A stretch of DNA of 64,000 bases. Origin: DAOUBP01 sp964513075. GTDB lineage: Bacteria; Chloroflexota; Anaerolineae; CG2-30-64-16. Within the stretch, counting starts at the first letter, position 1. Each line of letters begins with the position of its first letter. The translations under genes were made by a program, and so were the position numbers. Below, piece after piece: positions 32,809-41,187 of the stretch. The stretch is from positions 53,195-117,194 of the forward strand of contig CAZELR010000003.1 in assembly GCA_964513075.1 (NCBI GenBank), read 5' to 3'. The notes beneath the pieces are model-generated. The model was not told the origin of the DNA. It worked only from the letters and a program-made list of their open reading frames with translations, and did no database searches.

Positions 32809-35172
32809 TCAACCCGTTTTCAGGCCTAGCTTGCAGGCTCGGTCGGAGCCGCGCTGGCGCAGGTCATGGCCCAGCAGCACGCGTTCCAGGTTGGCCGGCA
32901 GGTCTTTCACCCGGCGGCCCGTAGCATGAGAGATGGCGTTCAGGATGGCTGGCGCCGTGGGCACCATGGCTGGTTCGCCGATGTTTTTCGCGCCAAAGGG
33001 TCCGGCGCCGAAGTGTTTCTGCACGAAGTGCCCCTCGATTTCGGGAACATCCAGGGCTGTAGGGATCAGATACTCATCGAAGTTGGTGGCTTGTATGTAA
33101 CCCTGGTCGAAGTCTACCCGCTCCATCAACGCATAGCCCAGGCCCTGGGTGATGCCGCCATAGAGTTGGCCCAGGATGCCCTGGGGGAAGATCACCGTGC
33201 CGGTGTTGTGCGCGGCCCAGATGCCGGTCACGTCTACCTTGCCCGTTCCCGTGTCCACCGTTACCTCGGCCACTTGTGCGCCGTAGTGATAGGCGAAATA
33301 GGGTTTGCCTGTGCCGTCCTCCATCGACCAATGGATCTTAGGTGCGTCCCAACGGCCGTGCGCGGAAAGGGTCAAGCCCAGCTTGCGGCCATGATCGACG
33401 ACATCTTCGAAGCTCGCCGGCTCCTCCTGTGGACCGATGAAGCGCTCACCGTCACGCAGCACTTGAACCAGGCTGCACCCGAAGAGGTCGGCCGCCGCTT
33501 GATGTAGCAGGCTGTTCAGGCGTTCGGCCGTGACGCGCACCGCGTTGCCGCCCAACACCGTGGCGCGCGAGGCGACAGTTGGGCCGCTGGCAATGGCCGT
33601 GTCGGTGTCGGGCCGGGGCATGTGGATGCGTTCCGGGCTCAGGCCAAGCGTCTCCGCGGCGATGAGTGTGAAGGTGGTGCGTGAGCCGGTGCCGTAATCG
33701 GTCAGGCCGGAGGTAAGCGTAAGCGAGTTATCATCGTTGATTTGCAGTGTGCTGACCGCGAAGTCGTCCCCTTCCGCGCCCAATGACAGGCCGTGGAAGA
33801 AGCAGGCCACGCCGATGCCGCGGCGCAGCTCGCCGGCTGGGCTGGCCCGCTGATCTGCCCCCTGGCCATATTCGCGTCGTTTGCGATCCCAATCGGATGC
33901 CCGGCGCACATGCTCCAGACATTCGACCAGCGCTACGTCGTCGCCCAGACGCTGGCCGTGCGCGGTTTCATCGCCGGGTCGCAGGCAGTTCATCAGGCGC
34001 AGATCGATGGGATCGATACTCAGGCGGTGGGCCAGCTCGTCCATGGCCTGCTCGATGCAGGCAGTGGTCTCCGTGTTGCCAAATCCGCGGAACGCGCCCG
34101 TATAGCCGTTGTTGGTGTAGGCCACATTGGTATCGACGTGACACGCGTCATAACGGTAGGACCCCATGGCGTGAATGTTGCCGCGCCAGGCGACGAACGG
34201 GGTGATGGCGGAATACGCACCGCTGTCGACCAACAGATCGACCTTGCTGGCCCGCAGCTTGCCCGTGCGGTCGGCCCCGATCCGGATGTGCACCTGCATA
34301 GGGTTGCGCTTGTAGGAAAAGATCATCGACTCTTCGCGGCCGAAAGTCATGCGCACGGGACGGCCGGTCAGCAGCGCCAGCTTGGCCACCTGGCCTGACG
34401 TCTGGTAGATCTGATCATCCTTGCCGCCGAACGCGCCGCCTACCGGCGGTTGGATCACGCGCACGTTCTCTACACCCAGGCCAAGGACGCGGCACAGGTT
34501 GCCCCGGTCGTTGAACGGGCTCTGGCTGGGCGAATAGACCGTGACGCCGTCGCGGTTGGGCCAGGGAACCGCAAATGCCGCTTCGGTCTCAATGTAGGCG
34601 TGCTCCTGGTGGGCGGTGCTGTACTTCTCGTCCAGCAGGACCTCGCATGCTTGCAGCAGCGGGTCAGGATCGCCCTTGCGGACGAGATGCCTGACGAGCA
34701 GGTTGCCGCGCGGCTCGGTCGCCGCGTCCCACGGCTGCTGACCGACCAGCGGCGCGTCCGGCTTGAGCGCGTCTTCCGGGGTAAACACGCCCGGCAAAGG
34801 CTCCAACTCGACTTCGATGGCAGCCAGGCCGGCAGCCAATGCTTCAGGGGTCTCGGCGGCTACAGCCGCAATCGCATCCCCCACGTAGCGCACGTGCTGA
34901 TGCGCCAGCATGTACATATCCTGGACCGGATAACCGAAGTTGCCGTGATTGACGAAATCCTCGCCCGTGATAGCGGCCTTCACGCCTGGCACCCGCAGGG
35001 CCGGCGTCACGTCCAGGCGGACGATGCGGGCATGGGGCAGATCGCTGCGCAGGCAGCGCGCATAAAGCATGTCCGGCAGCTTGTAGTCCCCGGTGTATTT
35101 CGCGGTGCCGAGGACCTTTTCCAGCGCGTCCACGCGTTGGGCCGGCTTGCCGATATATTTGTATTCAGGCAT
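32809..35172 (-). CDS. Second molybdenum hydroxylase large subunit
   Basis: The 787-residue molybdopterin-binding subunit shows VGGAFGGKDDQ, AFRGFGNTE, GSRTTFTLIAAETLG, SRATVLGGNAVRVTAE and GPFGAKNIGEPAMVPTA, with the catalytic Glu. In the substrate loop it has AFRGFGNTE instead of the AFRGFGGPQ of the first enzyme, so it probably acts on another ring or position. It lacks the AYRCSFR motif of CO dehydrogenase. It follows the Fe-S subunit by 42 bases, giving the gene order FAD, Fe-S, Mo in three separate chains, unlike the fused BC enzyme at 14477-18297. Confidence 0.87.
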   Translation of the reverse strand: MPEYKYIGKPAQRVDALEKVLGTAKYTGDYKLPDMLYARCLRSDLPHARIVRLDVTPALRVPGVKAAITGEDFVNHGNFGYPVQDMYMLAHQHVRYVGDAIAAVAAETPEALAAGLAAIEVELEPLPGVFTPEDALKPDAPLVGQQPWDAATEPRGNLLVRHLVRKGDPDPLLQACEVLLDEKYSTAHQEHAYIETEAAFAVPWPNRDGVTVYSPSQSPFNDRGNLCRVLGLGVENVRVIQPPVGGAFGGKDDQIYQTSGQVAKLALLTGRPVRMTFGREESMIFSYKRNPMQVHIRIGADRTGKLRASKVDLLVDSGAYSAITPFVAWRGNIHAMGSYRYDACHVDTNVAYTNNGYTGAFRGFGNTETTACIEQAMDELAHRLSIDPIDLRLMNCLRPGDETAHGQRLGDDVALVECLEHVRRASDWDRKRREYGQGADQRASPAGELRRGIGVACFFHGLSLGAEGDDFAVSTLQINDDNSLTLTSGLTDYGTGSRTTFTLIAAETLGLSPERIHMPRPDTDTAIASGPTVASRATVLGGNAVRVTAERLNSLLHQAAADLFGCSLVQVLRDGERFIGPQEEPASFEDVVDHGRKLGLTLSAHGRWDAPKIHWSMEDGTGKPYFAYHYGAQVAEVTVDTGTGKVDVTGIWAAHNTGTVIFPQGILGQLYGGITQGLGYALMERVDFDQGYIQATNFDEYLIPTALDVPEIEGHFVQKHFGAGPFGAKNIGEPAMVPTAPAILNAISHATGRRVKDLPANLERVLLGHDLRQRGSDRACKLGLKTG

Positions 35173-35214
35173 ACGTCATCCCCTTCGGCTCCATTCGTAT
35201 GTTCGCAGATTCGC

Positions 35215-35685
35215 TCATGCACTCATGCGCTGATTCGCCGTTGCCTCAATCGCATCCACAATCTGCTGGTAGCCCGTGCAGCGACACAGATTGCCGGCGA
35301 TTGCTTCGCGAATCTCGGCCCGGTTGGGGGTGAGGGTGCGCGCCAGCAGTGCTTCACCCGCCAGTACCATGCCGGGGATGCAGTAACCGCACTGCACCGC
35401 ACCGTACTCGATGAAGTTCCGCTGCAAGTCGTTGGGCCCACCATCCGCACCGCGGATGCCTTCGATGGTTGTGACGCTGCGGCCGTCCGCCTGCGGCGCT
35501 AGCACCAGGCACGAATTCACCAGCCGGCCGTCCAGGATCACCGAGCACGCGCCGCATTCACCGACCCCGCACCCTTCCTTGGTGCCGGTCAGGTCCAGAT
35601 AGTCGCGCAGCAAATGGAGCAGGCTGATATCCGCGGGCGCCTCGACACTGACCGGGCTGCCGTTTAGCATAAACGCAATCTTCAT
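35215..35685 (-). CDS. [2Fe-2S] subunit of the second molybdenum hydroxylase
   Basis: The 156-residue electron-transfer subunit has the plant-ferredoxin-type cluster CGVGECGACSVILDG with a later Cys in VNSCLVLAP, and the all-helical second cluster CGYCIPGMVL plus CRCTGYQQI. Length is usual for this family. ATG 35685 is chosen: it overlaps the stop of the FAD subunit (ATGA), GGAGAGG lies upstream, and MKIAFMLNG is a typical start. It passes electrons from the Mo subunit to the FAD subunit. Confidence 0.93.
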   Translation of the reverse strand: MKIAFMLNGSPVSVEAPADISLLHLLRDYLDLTGTKEGCGVGECGACSVILDGRLVNSCLVLAPQADGRSVTTIEGIRGADGGPNDLQRNFIEYGAVQCGYCIPGMVLAGEALLARTLTPNRAEIREAIAGNLCRCTGYQQIVDAIEATANQRMSA

Positions 35686-36575
35686 GCGTCCTCTCCTTCG
35701 GCCCAAGGCAAACCGAACACCTGCAACAAAGCACGTGTCACCAACGCCAGCAGGGCCGGTTCCTTGAATTCGCTGGACCAGCGTCTCCCTGTGACTTTTG
35801 CCATCTCGGTCACAGCCAGTTGACCGGCGGCCTCGCACAACGCGACACTGGGCGTCTCGCCCACCAGGAGCTGCTCCACGGCGGTGAAACGCCGGATCTG
35901 CGGCGTGGCCGAACCGGGCGCCAGCCGCGCTTCCGCGATGCGGCCATCCGTCCCCACCCGGCCCAGTGCAGCCACGGTGAGGCGAGAGATGGCCATCGCA
36001 TTGCGCCGCCCCAGCTTGACAAAAACGCTTCGGCTGCCGGGCTCAGGAACGACGTAACTCAAGGAGACCAGCAAGCCGCCGGGCGGGATTTGTGTGCGAT
36101 TGGGGCGAACGATGAGTTCGGACACCGGCCAGGTCAACTCGCCGTCCGGCGTCAGCACCCGTGCGGCCGCATCCAGGCAGACCAGCGCCGGCAGCGAGTC
36201 GGCGCAGGCAGCCGCATTGGCGACATTGCCCCCCAGGGTGCCCATGTTGCGAATCTGCGTCGCGCCTACCGAGCGACATGCTTGCACCAGCACGGGCGCC
36301 GTTGCATTGACGATAGGGCTTTCGATGACTTCACTGAAGGTTGCCCCGGCGCCGATGATGACGCTGACCGGAGGTCGGGCATCGTCCGTGCGCGTGATGT
36401 GATGCATCTCCGGGATCTGGGTGATATCCACCACCCGATCGCAGACGCGTTCTTCGCGCAGCAGCAGCACCAGATCGGTGCCGCCGGCTAATGGCCGGCT
36501 GCACACGCCCGGTGTGTTCAGCAGAGTTATCGCATGCGGGATGCTCTCTGCTCGCACGTAGTCAAATCGGTCCAT
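35682..36575 (-). CDS. FAD-binding subunit of the second molybdenum hydroxylase
   Basis: The 297-residue subunit shows RPLAGGTDLVLLLRE, GATQIRNMGTLGGNVANAA and a C-terminal domain of the CO-dehydrogenase flavoprotein type. It is the first of three cistrons linked by an ATGA overlap and a short spacer. GGGAG precedes the ATG. A 16-bp tandem array and a short palindrome stand between it and the upstream gntR2. Whether NAD+ or another acceptor is used cannot be read from the sequence. Confidence 0.9.
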   Translation of the reverse strand: MDRFDYVRAESIPHAITLLNTPGVCSRPLAGGTDLVLLLREERVCDRVVDITQIPEMHHITRTDDARPPVSVIIGAGATFSEVIESPIVNATAPVLVQACRSVGATQIRNMGTLGGNVANAAACADSLPALVCLDAAARVLTPDGELTWPVSELIVRPNRTQIPPGGLLVSLSYVVPEPGSRSVFVKLGRRNAMAISRLTVAALGRVGTDGRIAEARLAPGSATPQIRRFTAVEQLLVGETPSVALCEAAGQLAVTEMAKVTGRRWSSEFKEPALLALVTRALLQVFGLPWAEGEDA

Positions 36576-36601
36576 ACCAGGCTCCCTGCGTTCTAGTGTG
36601 C

Positions 36602-36620
36602 CGCAATCCGCCGGATTGCG
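36602..36620. repeat. REP-like palindrome, copy 1
   Basis: CGCAATCC-GCC-GGATTGCG forms an 8-bp stem with a 3-base loop. The identical 19-mer occurs at 39053-39071 inside the importer ATPase gene. Confidence 0.75.
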
Positions 36621-36624
36621 AGCG

Positions 36625-36688
36625 GATCGTGCGATCTACGGATCGTGCGATCTACGGATCGTGCGATCTACGGATCGTGCGATCTACG
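36625..36688. repeat. Four exact tandem copies of a 16-bp unit (GATCGTGCGATCTACG)
   Basis: The copies run 36625-36640, 36641-36656, 36657-36672 and 36673-36688. Each unit contains the palindrome GATCG-TG-CGATC. The last copy overlaps the stop codon of gntR2 (36684-36686), which is supplied by the unit itself. Confidence 0.92.
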
Positions 36689-37457
36689 ACTCGCTCGACC
36701 CTCCGATGCGGCGTACGATCCGTCGGACGATCTTGTAGTTATAATAGTCGGTCACGAAGTAGTTGCGGAAGAGCGCGATGGGTGCATCCGCATCGGAATA
36801 CACGGTCTCGGCCAGATGCAGGATCGCCTTGCCCTCCGCCACACCCAAGCGGTCTGCCAGGTCTCGGTTGGCTCCGATGGCATAGATGGCCGTGCGCGAG
36901 TAGGCGACCAGCGGATTTGCCTGCCGGTAGAGATGCTCCAACAGCGAGCCTTCGTCAGCGGCCAATTGTGCAATATCCACCAGCTCCGGGACGATCAATC
37001 CTTCGAGATCCGCCAACCGGCAGCCATCGACGGCCTCGACCGCTTGCACTTGTACGATCTCGCTGCCCGGCGGAATCTGAAGCGTGGCGGCCGTGGCCGT
37101 GTCAGCCTCGATCAAACGGACCGTACGCGACACCACCTGCACCGCTGCGCCGGAGAGCTCCACGACGGAACGGAAGCTGGCCAGTCGCTCCAGGCCGCCT
37201 GAAATTTGCACTGAGCGAGGCGCCAGGAGGGTGCCCACACCCTGCTTGCGGACGATCAGGCCATCCTTTTCGAGATGGCTCAACGCTTCCCGGATCGTCG
37301 ACCGCGAGACGCCCAGGCGTGCGGCCAGTTCAGCCTCGGCGGGCAAGGATTGCCCTGCTTGGTAGACGCCGTCCTCGATCAGCTCATAGAGTGCATCCAC
37401 GGCCTGGATGTATAGGGGACGGGTGTCTGCACGCAGACTACGCATGGGTTGAGACAT
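36684..37457 (-). CDS. GntR-family regulator, HutC/UTRA type (gntR2)
   Basis: The 257-residue regulator has a winged-helix domain (LPAEAELAARLGVSRSTIRE, then LEKDGLIVRKQGVGTLL) and a UTRA domain (IVQVQAVEAVDGCRLADLEG). It is paralogous in layout to gntR1. Two starts are possible: ATG 37457, with GGAGAG upstream, and ATG 37445, without one; the first is used. It overlaps the end of the importer ATPase gene by 20 bases, so it is cotranscribed with that operon and could respond to an imported purine. Confidence 0.87.
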   Translation of the reverse strand: MSQPMRSLRADTRPLYIQAVDALYELIEDGVYQAGQSLPAEAELAARLGVSRSTIREALSHLEKDGLIVRKQGVGTLLAPRSVQISGGLERLASFRSVVELSGAAVQVVSRTVRLIEADTATAATLQIPPGSEIVQVQAVEAVDGCRLADLEGLIVPELVDIAQLAADEGSLLEHLYRQANPLVAYSRTAIYAIGANRDLADRLGVAEGKAILHLAETVYSDADAPIALFRNYFVTDYYNYKIVRRIVRRIGGSSES

Positions 37458-39096
37458 GGGCCGCTTGCTCTCCAACCACAGACGTGGCCACAGGCGTGGC
37501 AGCAGCAGCCATTGCAGTCCCAAGGGCTTCATGCATGGGCACGCCGGCCATCATCAGACCAAGCTGCTCGATGGTGGCCTGATCGCGATTCACCACGCCG
37601 ATGATCTGGCCTTCGTAGATCACTGCAATGCGGTCGGACAGCGCCCGCACCTCGTCCAAGTCCTCGGAAATCAACAGCACCGCTTTGCCCTCCGCGCGCT
37701 GCTGGAGCAGGCGCTGGTGGATATACTCTGTGGCACCGATATCCACACCGCGCGAGGGCTGGGCTGCGATCAAGACTTTGGGCTTCCGCGAGAGCTCGCG
37801 AGCCATGATCGCTTTCTGAATGTTGCCGCCGGAAAGATTCTTAATGGGGGTATCCAGGCTCGGCGTCTTGACGGCGAATTCACTGATGAGCGACTTGGCG
37901 TGCGCGGCCATCTTAGGGAAATTCAAGAAGATCCCGTGCGTGAATTGAGGTGCGTCATGGTCCAGCAGGAAGAGATTCTCCTGCACCGAGAACTCCTTGA
38001 TGGCGCCATCCCGCATGCGTTCTTCAGGGATGAAAGCCTGCCCGGCTTTCAGGCGTTCTTGCACCGAAGCGTGCGTCAGGTCTTTGCCGTCTACTGAGAT
38101 GGCGCCGGCGGTCACCTTGCGCATGCCGCCCAGGCACCCCGCCAACTCGCGTTGTCCATTGCCCGACACGCCTGCCATGCCTAAGATTTCGCCGGCGTGA
38201 ATCTCCAGGTCGATGCCGCGCAGCGCTTCTACACCGCGATCGCCCATCGCACGCAGCCCCTTGATTTGGAGCAATAACCTGCCGGATTCTTGCGGCGGCG
38301 GTGCAAAGCGCTTGATCTCACGGCCTACCATCATCGTGGCCAGCTCGTCGCGCGTGACGTCTTTCGTGGCAACTTCGCCGCTGAACTTACCGTTGCGCAG
38401 CACCGTGATGCGGTTGCTGATCGCCAGCACCTCGTAGAGTTTGTGCGAAATAAAGACCAGTCCGTGCCCTTCGGCAACCATGCGCTTGAATGTCACAAAC
38501 AGGTCCTTGACCTCTTGGGGAGTCAGCACTGCGGTCGGCTCGTCCAAAATAATCATACTGGCGCCGCGATAGAGTGCTTTGAGAATCTCTACGCGTTGCT
38601 GCTCGCCGACCGAAAGTTGCCAGATGTAGGCGTCCGGTTCGACCTTCAGGCCGTACTCTTCCGAAAGCTCGCGCACGCGCTTTTCCACCCGGTCGAGGTC
38701 CAATAGTGGTTCACGTGATGAGGGCAACCCCAGCGCAACGTTTTCCGTCACCGTTAACGTGGGCACGAGCATGAAGTGCTGGTGGATCATGCCGATGCCG
38801 GCGCGGATTGCGTCGGCCGGAGAGTTGAAGACGCAGGGCTTGCCATCGATGAGAATTTCGCCTGCATCGGGCTTGTAGAGGCCAAAGAGCTGGCGCATCA
38901 GGGTGCTTTTGCCCGCGCCGTTTTCGCCCAGCAGGGCATGCACTTCGCCGGCGTTGACATCGAAACAGACCTTGTCATTCGCAAGGACGCCCGGGAAGCG
39001 CTTGACGATGTTGCACATCTCGATGCGTTGGATCCGTTTGATCGTCTTGTATCGCAATCCGCCGGATTGCGGTGCGGGTTGAGAGACAGTCGCCAT
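37438..39096 (-). CDS. ABC importer ATPase, double-domain nucleoside type
   Basis: The 552-residue protein has two fused nucleotide-binding domains, as in the BmpDEFG/NupA and RbsA groups. The first has Walker A GENGAGKSTL, signature LSVGEQQRVE and Walker B MIILDEPTAVLTPQE. The second is degenerate (GVSGNGQREL in place of Walker A; LSGGNIQKAIMAREL as signature). This asymmetry is normal for the family. It energises the permeases at 40255-42317. GGAGAG precedes the ATG. The N-terminal ~20 residues are partly encoded by a REP-like palindrome. Confidence 0.92.
   Translation of the reverse strand: MATVSQPAPQSGGLRYKTIKRIQRIEMCNIVKRFPGVLANDKVCFDVNAGEVHALLGENGAGKSTLMRQLFGLYKPDAGEILIDGKPCVFNSPADAIRAGIGMIHQHFMLVPTLTVTENVALGLPSSREPLLDLDRVEKRVRELSEEYGLKVEPDAYIWQLSVGEQQRVEILKALYRGASMIILDEPTAVLTPQEVKDLFVTFKRMVAEGHGLVFISHKLYEVLAISNRITVLRNGKFSGEVATKDVTRDELATMMVGREIKRFAPPPQESGRLLLQIKGLRAMGDRGVEALRGIDLEIHAGEILGMAGVSGNGQRELAGCLGGMRKVTAGAISVDGKDLTHASVQERLKAGQAFIPEERMRDGAIKEFSVQENLFLLDHDAPQFTHGIFLNFPKMAAHAKSLISEFAVKTPSLDTPIKNLSGGNIQKAIMARELSRKPKVLIAAQPSRGVDIGATEYIHQRLLQQRAEGKAVLLISEDLDEVRALSDRIAVIYEGQIIGVVNRDQATIEQLGLMMAGVPMHEALGTAMAAAATPVATSVVGEQAAHVSTHA
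39053..39071. repeat. REP-like palindrome, copy 2, within the ATPase gene
   Basis: The same 19-mer as at 36602-36620 is read in frame as the first residues of the ABC ATPase (PQSGGLR region), before the conserved domain begins. Confidence 0.75.
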
Positions 39097-39119
39097 CTTT
39101 TCTCTCCTGGCCTTGTTAT

Positions 39120-39193
39120 CGGGTTGAAGGTTGAAGGTTACCAGTATTCTGGAAAACCCTCAACCCCCAACCTTTAACTTTCGACTTTCGACT
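39120..39193. repeat. Word-like imperfect inverted repeat between BMP and ATPase genes
   Basis: GGGTTGAAGGTTGAAGGTT (39120-39138) faces CCCTCAACCCCCAACCTTTAAC-like words (39157-39178), followed by two TTTCGAC units. It separates the binding-protein cistron from the ATPase cistron, a common place for a stem that lets the lipoprotein be made in excess. Confidence 0.6.
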
Positions 39194-39201
39194 TTGCGAT
39201 G

Positions 39202-40218
39202 TTACGGATTGACAGTGATCGTGCCGCTCTTGATGCCTTCGATGGCTGCTTCAGCGGCCTTCTTAACATCATCGGGCAGTTGGTAGCCGGAATTGTAAAC
39301 GATCTTGAGGCCGGCGTTCTTAAGTTGCAACGTGAAGGCCTCACCGCCCAGTTTACCGTTCTTGCGGTTTTCGATCATCTGCTTCAGGATGCCGGTCCAG
39401 TCGTATTGCTGGCTGGCGACCACGTTTTGCGGGGCCAGTGAGGCCTGATCTTGCTGCGTGCCGAACCACAGCACGCTGCCTGCCTCTTTGGCCGCACCGA
39501 TGGAGCCCACTACCGATTGCGAAGAACCGGTAAGCGCGTCCGCACCAGCCGCGATATGGGTCTTGGCCGCCTCGGTCATCAGCGCGACGTCCGAGAAGGA
39601 GCCGGTCCAGGTCTTAGCGACCTTGAGGTTGGGATCCACCGATGCTACACCCTGGACAAAGCCGTCGACGTAGGTCTTGGCGTCGCCCGCTTCCACCGGA
39701 CCGGTCACGCCGATCACTTTGCTTTTGGACAGCATCGCCGCCATCACGCCGTTGACATAGCCGCCTTGCTCGGCCGCGGCCGTATAGGCGTAGACGTTAG
39801 CCATCCCGAACGTGTTGACTTCAGTGCCCCAGGCGAAGGTCACCTTGGGGAAGTCAGGGGCGATCTCCTGGATCGACGAGCCATATTGCGATCCGTGGCC
39901 GATCACGATGTCGAAGCCTTGGCTCGCATAGTCGCGAAGCGCGGCCGCAGCGTCCGCCACCTTGAACATGTTCTCCGAGTACTTCAGCTCCACCGCCGAC
40001 TCACCGCCCATCTCGGCCTGGATGGACTTGAGGGCTGACCACATCGACTGGCTGAAGGCCAGATCGGTCGTTGCGCTGGGCATCACCACGGCGATGCGCA
40101 GCGGCTTGGCCGCCGCGGGAGCGGGAGCGGCCGCAGGGGCGGGGGTGGCCGCGCCGGCGCAACCGGCCAACAGCGCGATCACCATGACAACAACGAACAG
40201 CGTGCGTAAAACCTTCAT
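39202..40218 (-). CDS. BMP-family nucleoside-binding lipoprotein (importer 1)
   Basis: The 338-residue protein has a lipoprotein signal ending in LLAGC (Cys20), then an Ala/Pro linker, and a periplasmic-binding fold of the BMP/PnrA type (VIGHGSQYGSSIQE; TFAWGTEVNTFGMAN; GVTGPVEAGDAKTYVDGF). BMP proteins bind purine nucleosides or related bases. GGAGAGG precedes the ATG. It lies between the permease and ATPase genes, an unusual order for this operon type. It differs much from the second binding protein at 51423-52697, so the two importers probably take different ligands. Confidence 0.9.
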   Translation of the reverse strand: MKVLRTLFVVVMVIALLAGCAGAATPAPAAAPAPAAAKPLRIAVVMPSATTDLAFSQSMWSALKSIQAEMGGESAVELKYSENMFKVADAAAALRDYASQGFDIVIGHGSQYGSSIQEIAPDFPKVTFAWGTEVNTFGMANVYAYTAAAEQGGYVNGVMAAMLSKSKVIGVTGPVEAGDAKTYVDGFVQGVASVDPNLKVAKTWTGSFSDVALMTEAAKTHIAAGADALTGSSQSVVGSIGAAKEAGSVLWFGTQQDQASLAPQNVVASQQYDWTGILKQMIENRKNGKLGGEAFTLQLKNAGLKIVYNSGYQLPDDVKKAAEAAIEGIKSGTITVNP

Positions 40219-40254
40219 ACCTTTCCTCTCCTTTATATATTGAACGAGACTTGG

Positions 40255-41187
40255 TTAATGTTCCCCTCGTTCGAAGGGTTTATTGAGTGCGGCCGGCCCG
40301 CGCACCCGGCTCACAGTAAGGGCCAGCGCCACGATAGTCAGCAGGTAGGGCAGCATCACCGCCACATCGGAAGGGATCGGGACGTTCAGGACCTGCATCC
40401 ACAACTGGAACGCGTTGACCGTGCTGAAGAGCAGCGCGCCCAGCATGATGCCCAGCGGCCGCCAGCCGCCGAAGTAGACCAACGCCACCGCAATGAAGCC
40501 CTGGCCCGCGGTCAGATTCTCCTGGAACAGGTTGACCAGCGCCAACGACAGCGATGCGCCGGCCAGGCCCGCCAGCAACGAGCCGATGCAGGTCGCGATG
40601 TAGCGCACGCGATCGACGTTGACGCCCAATGAGTCGGCCGCGGCTGGGGTCTGCCCCACAGCCTTCAACCGCAGGCCCCACGTGGTCTTACTCAGAATGA
40701 ACCAGGCCAACGGCACCAGCAAGAACGCGCCGTACACCGGTAAACTCTGCTTGAACATGATCTCGCCGATGAAGGGAATGTCGCTGAGCACCGGGATCTT
40801 AACCGGTGGGAAGCCGGTGATGGTCTTGACTGTGCCGATGGTCGTCTTGAACAGCAGGCTGGAGAGGCCCAAGCCGAACATGTAAAGGCCGATGCCGCTG
40901 ATGCCCTGTTCGGCCTTCAGGGTGACGCTGATGCCTGCCATCAGCAAGCCCATCAACACGCCGATAAGTGCGCCGGCCAACAGGCCCAGCCAGAGGTTGC
41001 CCGTGTTCAGGGCTACGAAGAAAGCCCCATACGCGCCCAACAGCATGATGCCGTCCACGCCCAGGTTGACCACGCCGGAGAGCTCCGTGATCGCCTCGCC
41101 GATGCCGGCATAGAGATACGGTGTGGCCAGGCGAATGGCTGAGGTGAGAATCCCGACGATGATGGCAGCGGTAGTGAGCTCGTTCAT
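40255..41187 (-). CDS. ABC importer permease (BmpG/NupC-like), importer 1
   Basis: The 310-residue inner-membrane permease has about 8-9 helices. The conserved segment GEAITELSGVVNLGVDGIMLLGA near the N-terminus and GQTPAAADSLGVNVDR near the ATPase-coupling loop mark the BMP-importer group. ATG 41187 overlaps the stop of the upstream permease (ATGA) and gives the family-typical start MNELTTAAII. It forms the channel with its neighbour. Confidence 0.9.
   Translation of the reverse strand: MNELTTAAIIVGILTSAIRLATPYLYAGIGEAITELSGVVNLGVDGIMLLGAYGAFFVALNTGNLWLGLLAGALIGVLMGLLMAGISVTLKAEQGISGIGLYMFGLGLSSLLFKTTIGTVKTITGFPPVKIPVLSDIPFIGEIMFKQSLPVYGAFLLVPLAWFILSKTTWGLRLKAVGQTPAAADSLGVNVDRVRYIATCIGSLLAGLAGASLSLALVNLFQENLTAGQGFIAVALVYFGGWRPLGIMLGALLFSTVNAFQLWMQVLNVPIPSDVAVMLPYLLTIVALALTVSRVRGPAALNKPFERGEH

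Noticed and set aside
32809..35172. The second hydroxylase as an aerobic CO dehydrogenase large subunit
   Set aside because: The AYRCSFR active-site motif with its cysteine is absent; the loop reads AFRGFGNTE.
36625..36688. A CRISPR array or attachment site
   Set aside because: Four exact 16-base copies with no spacers, no integrase and no tRNA; simple tandem repeat.
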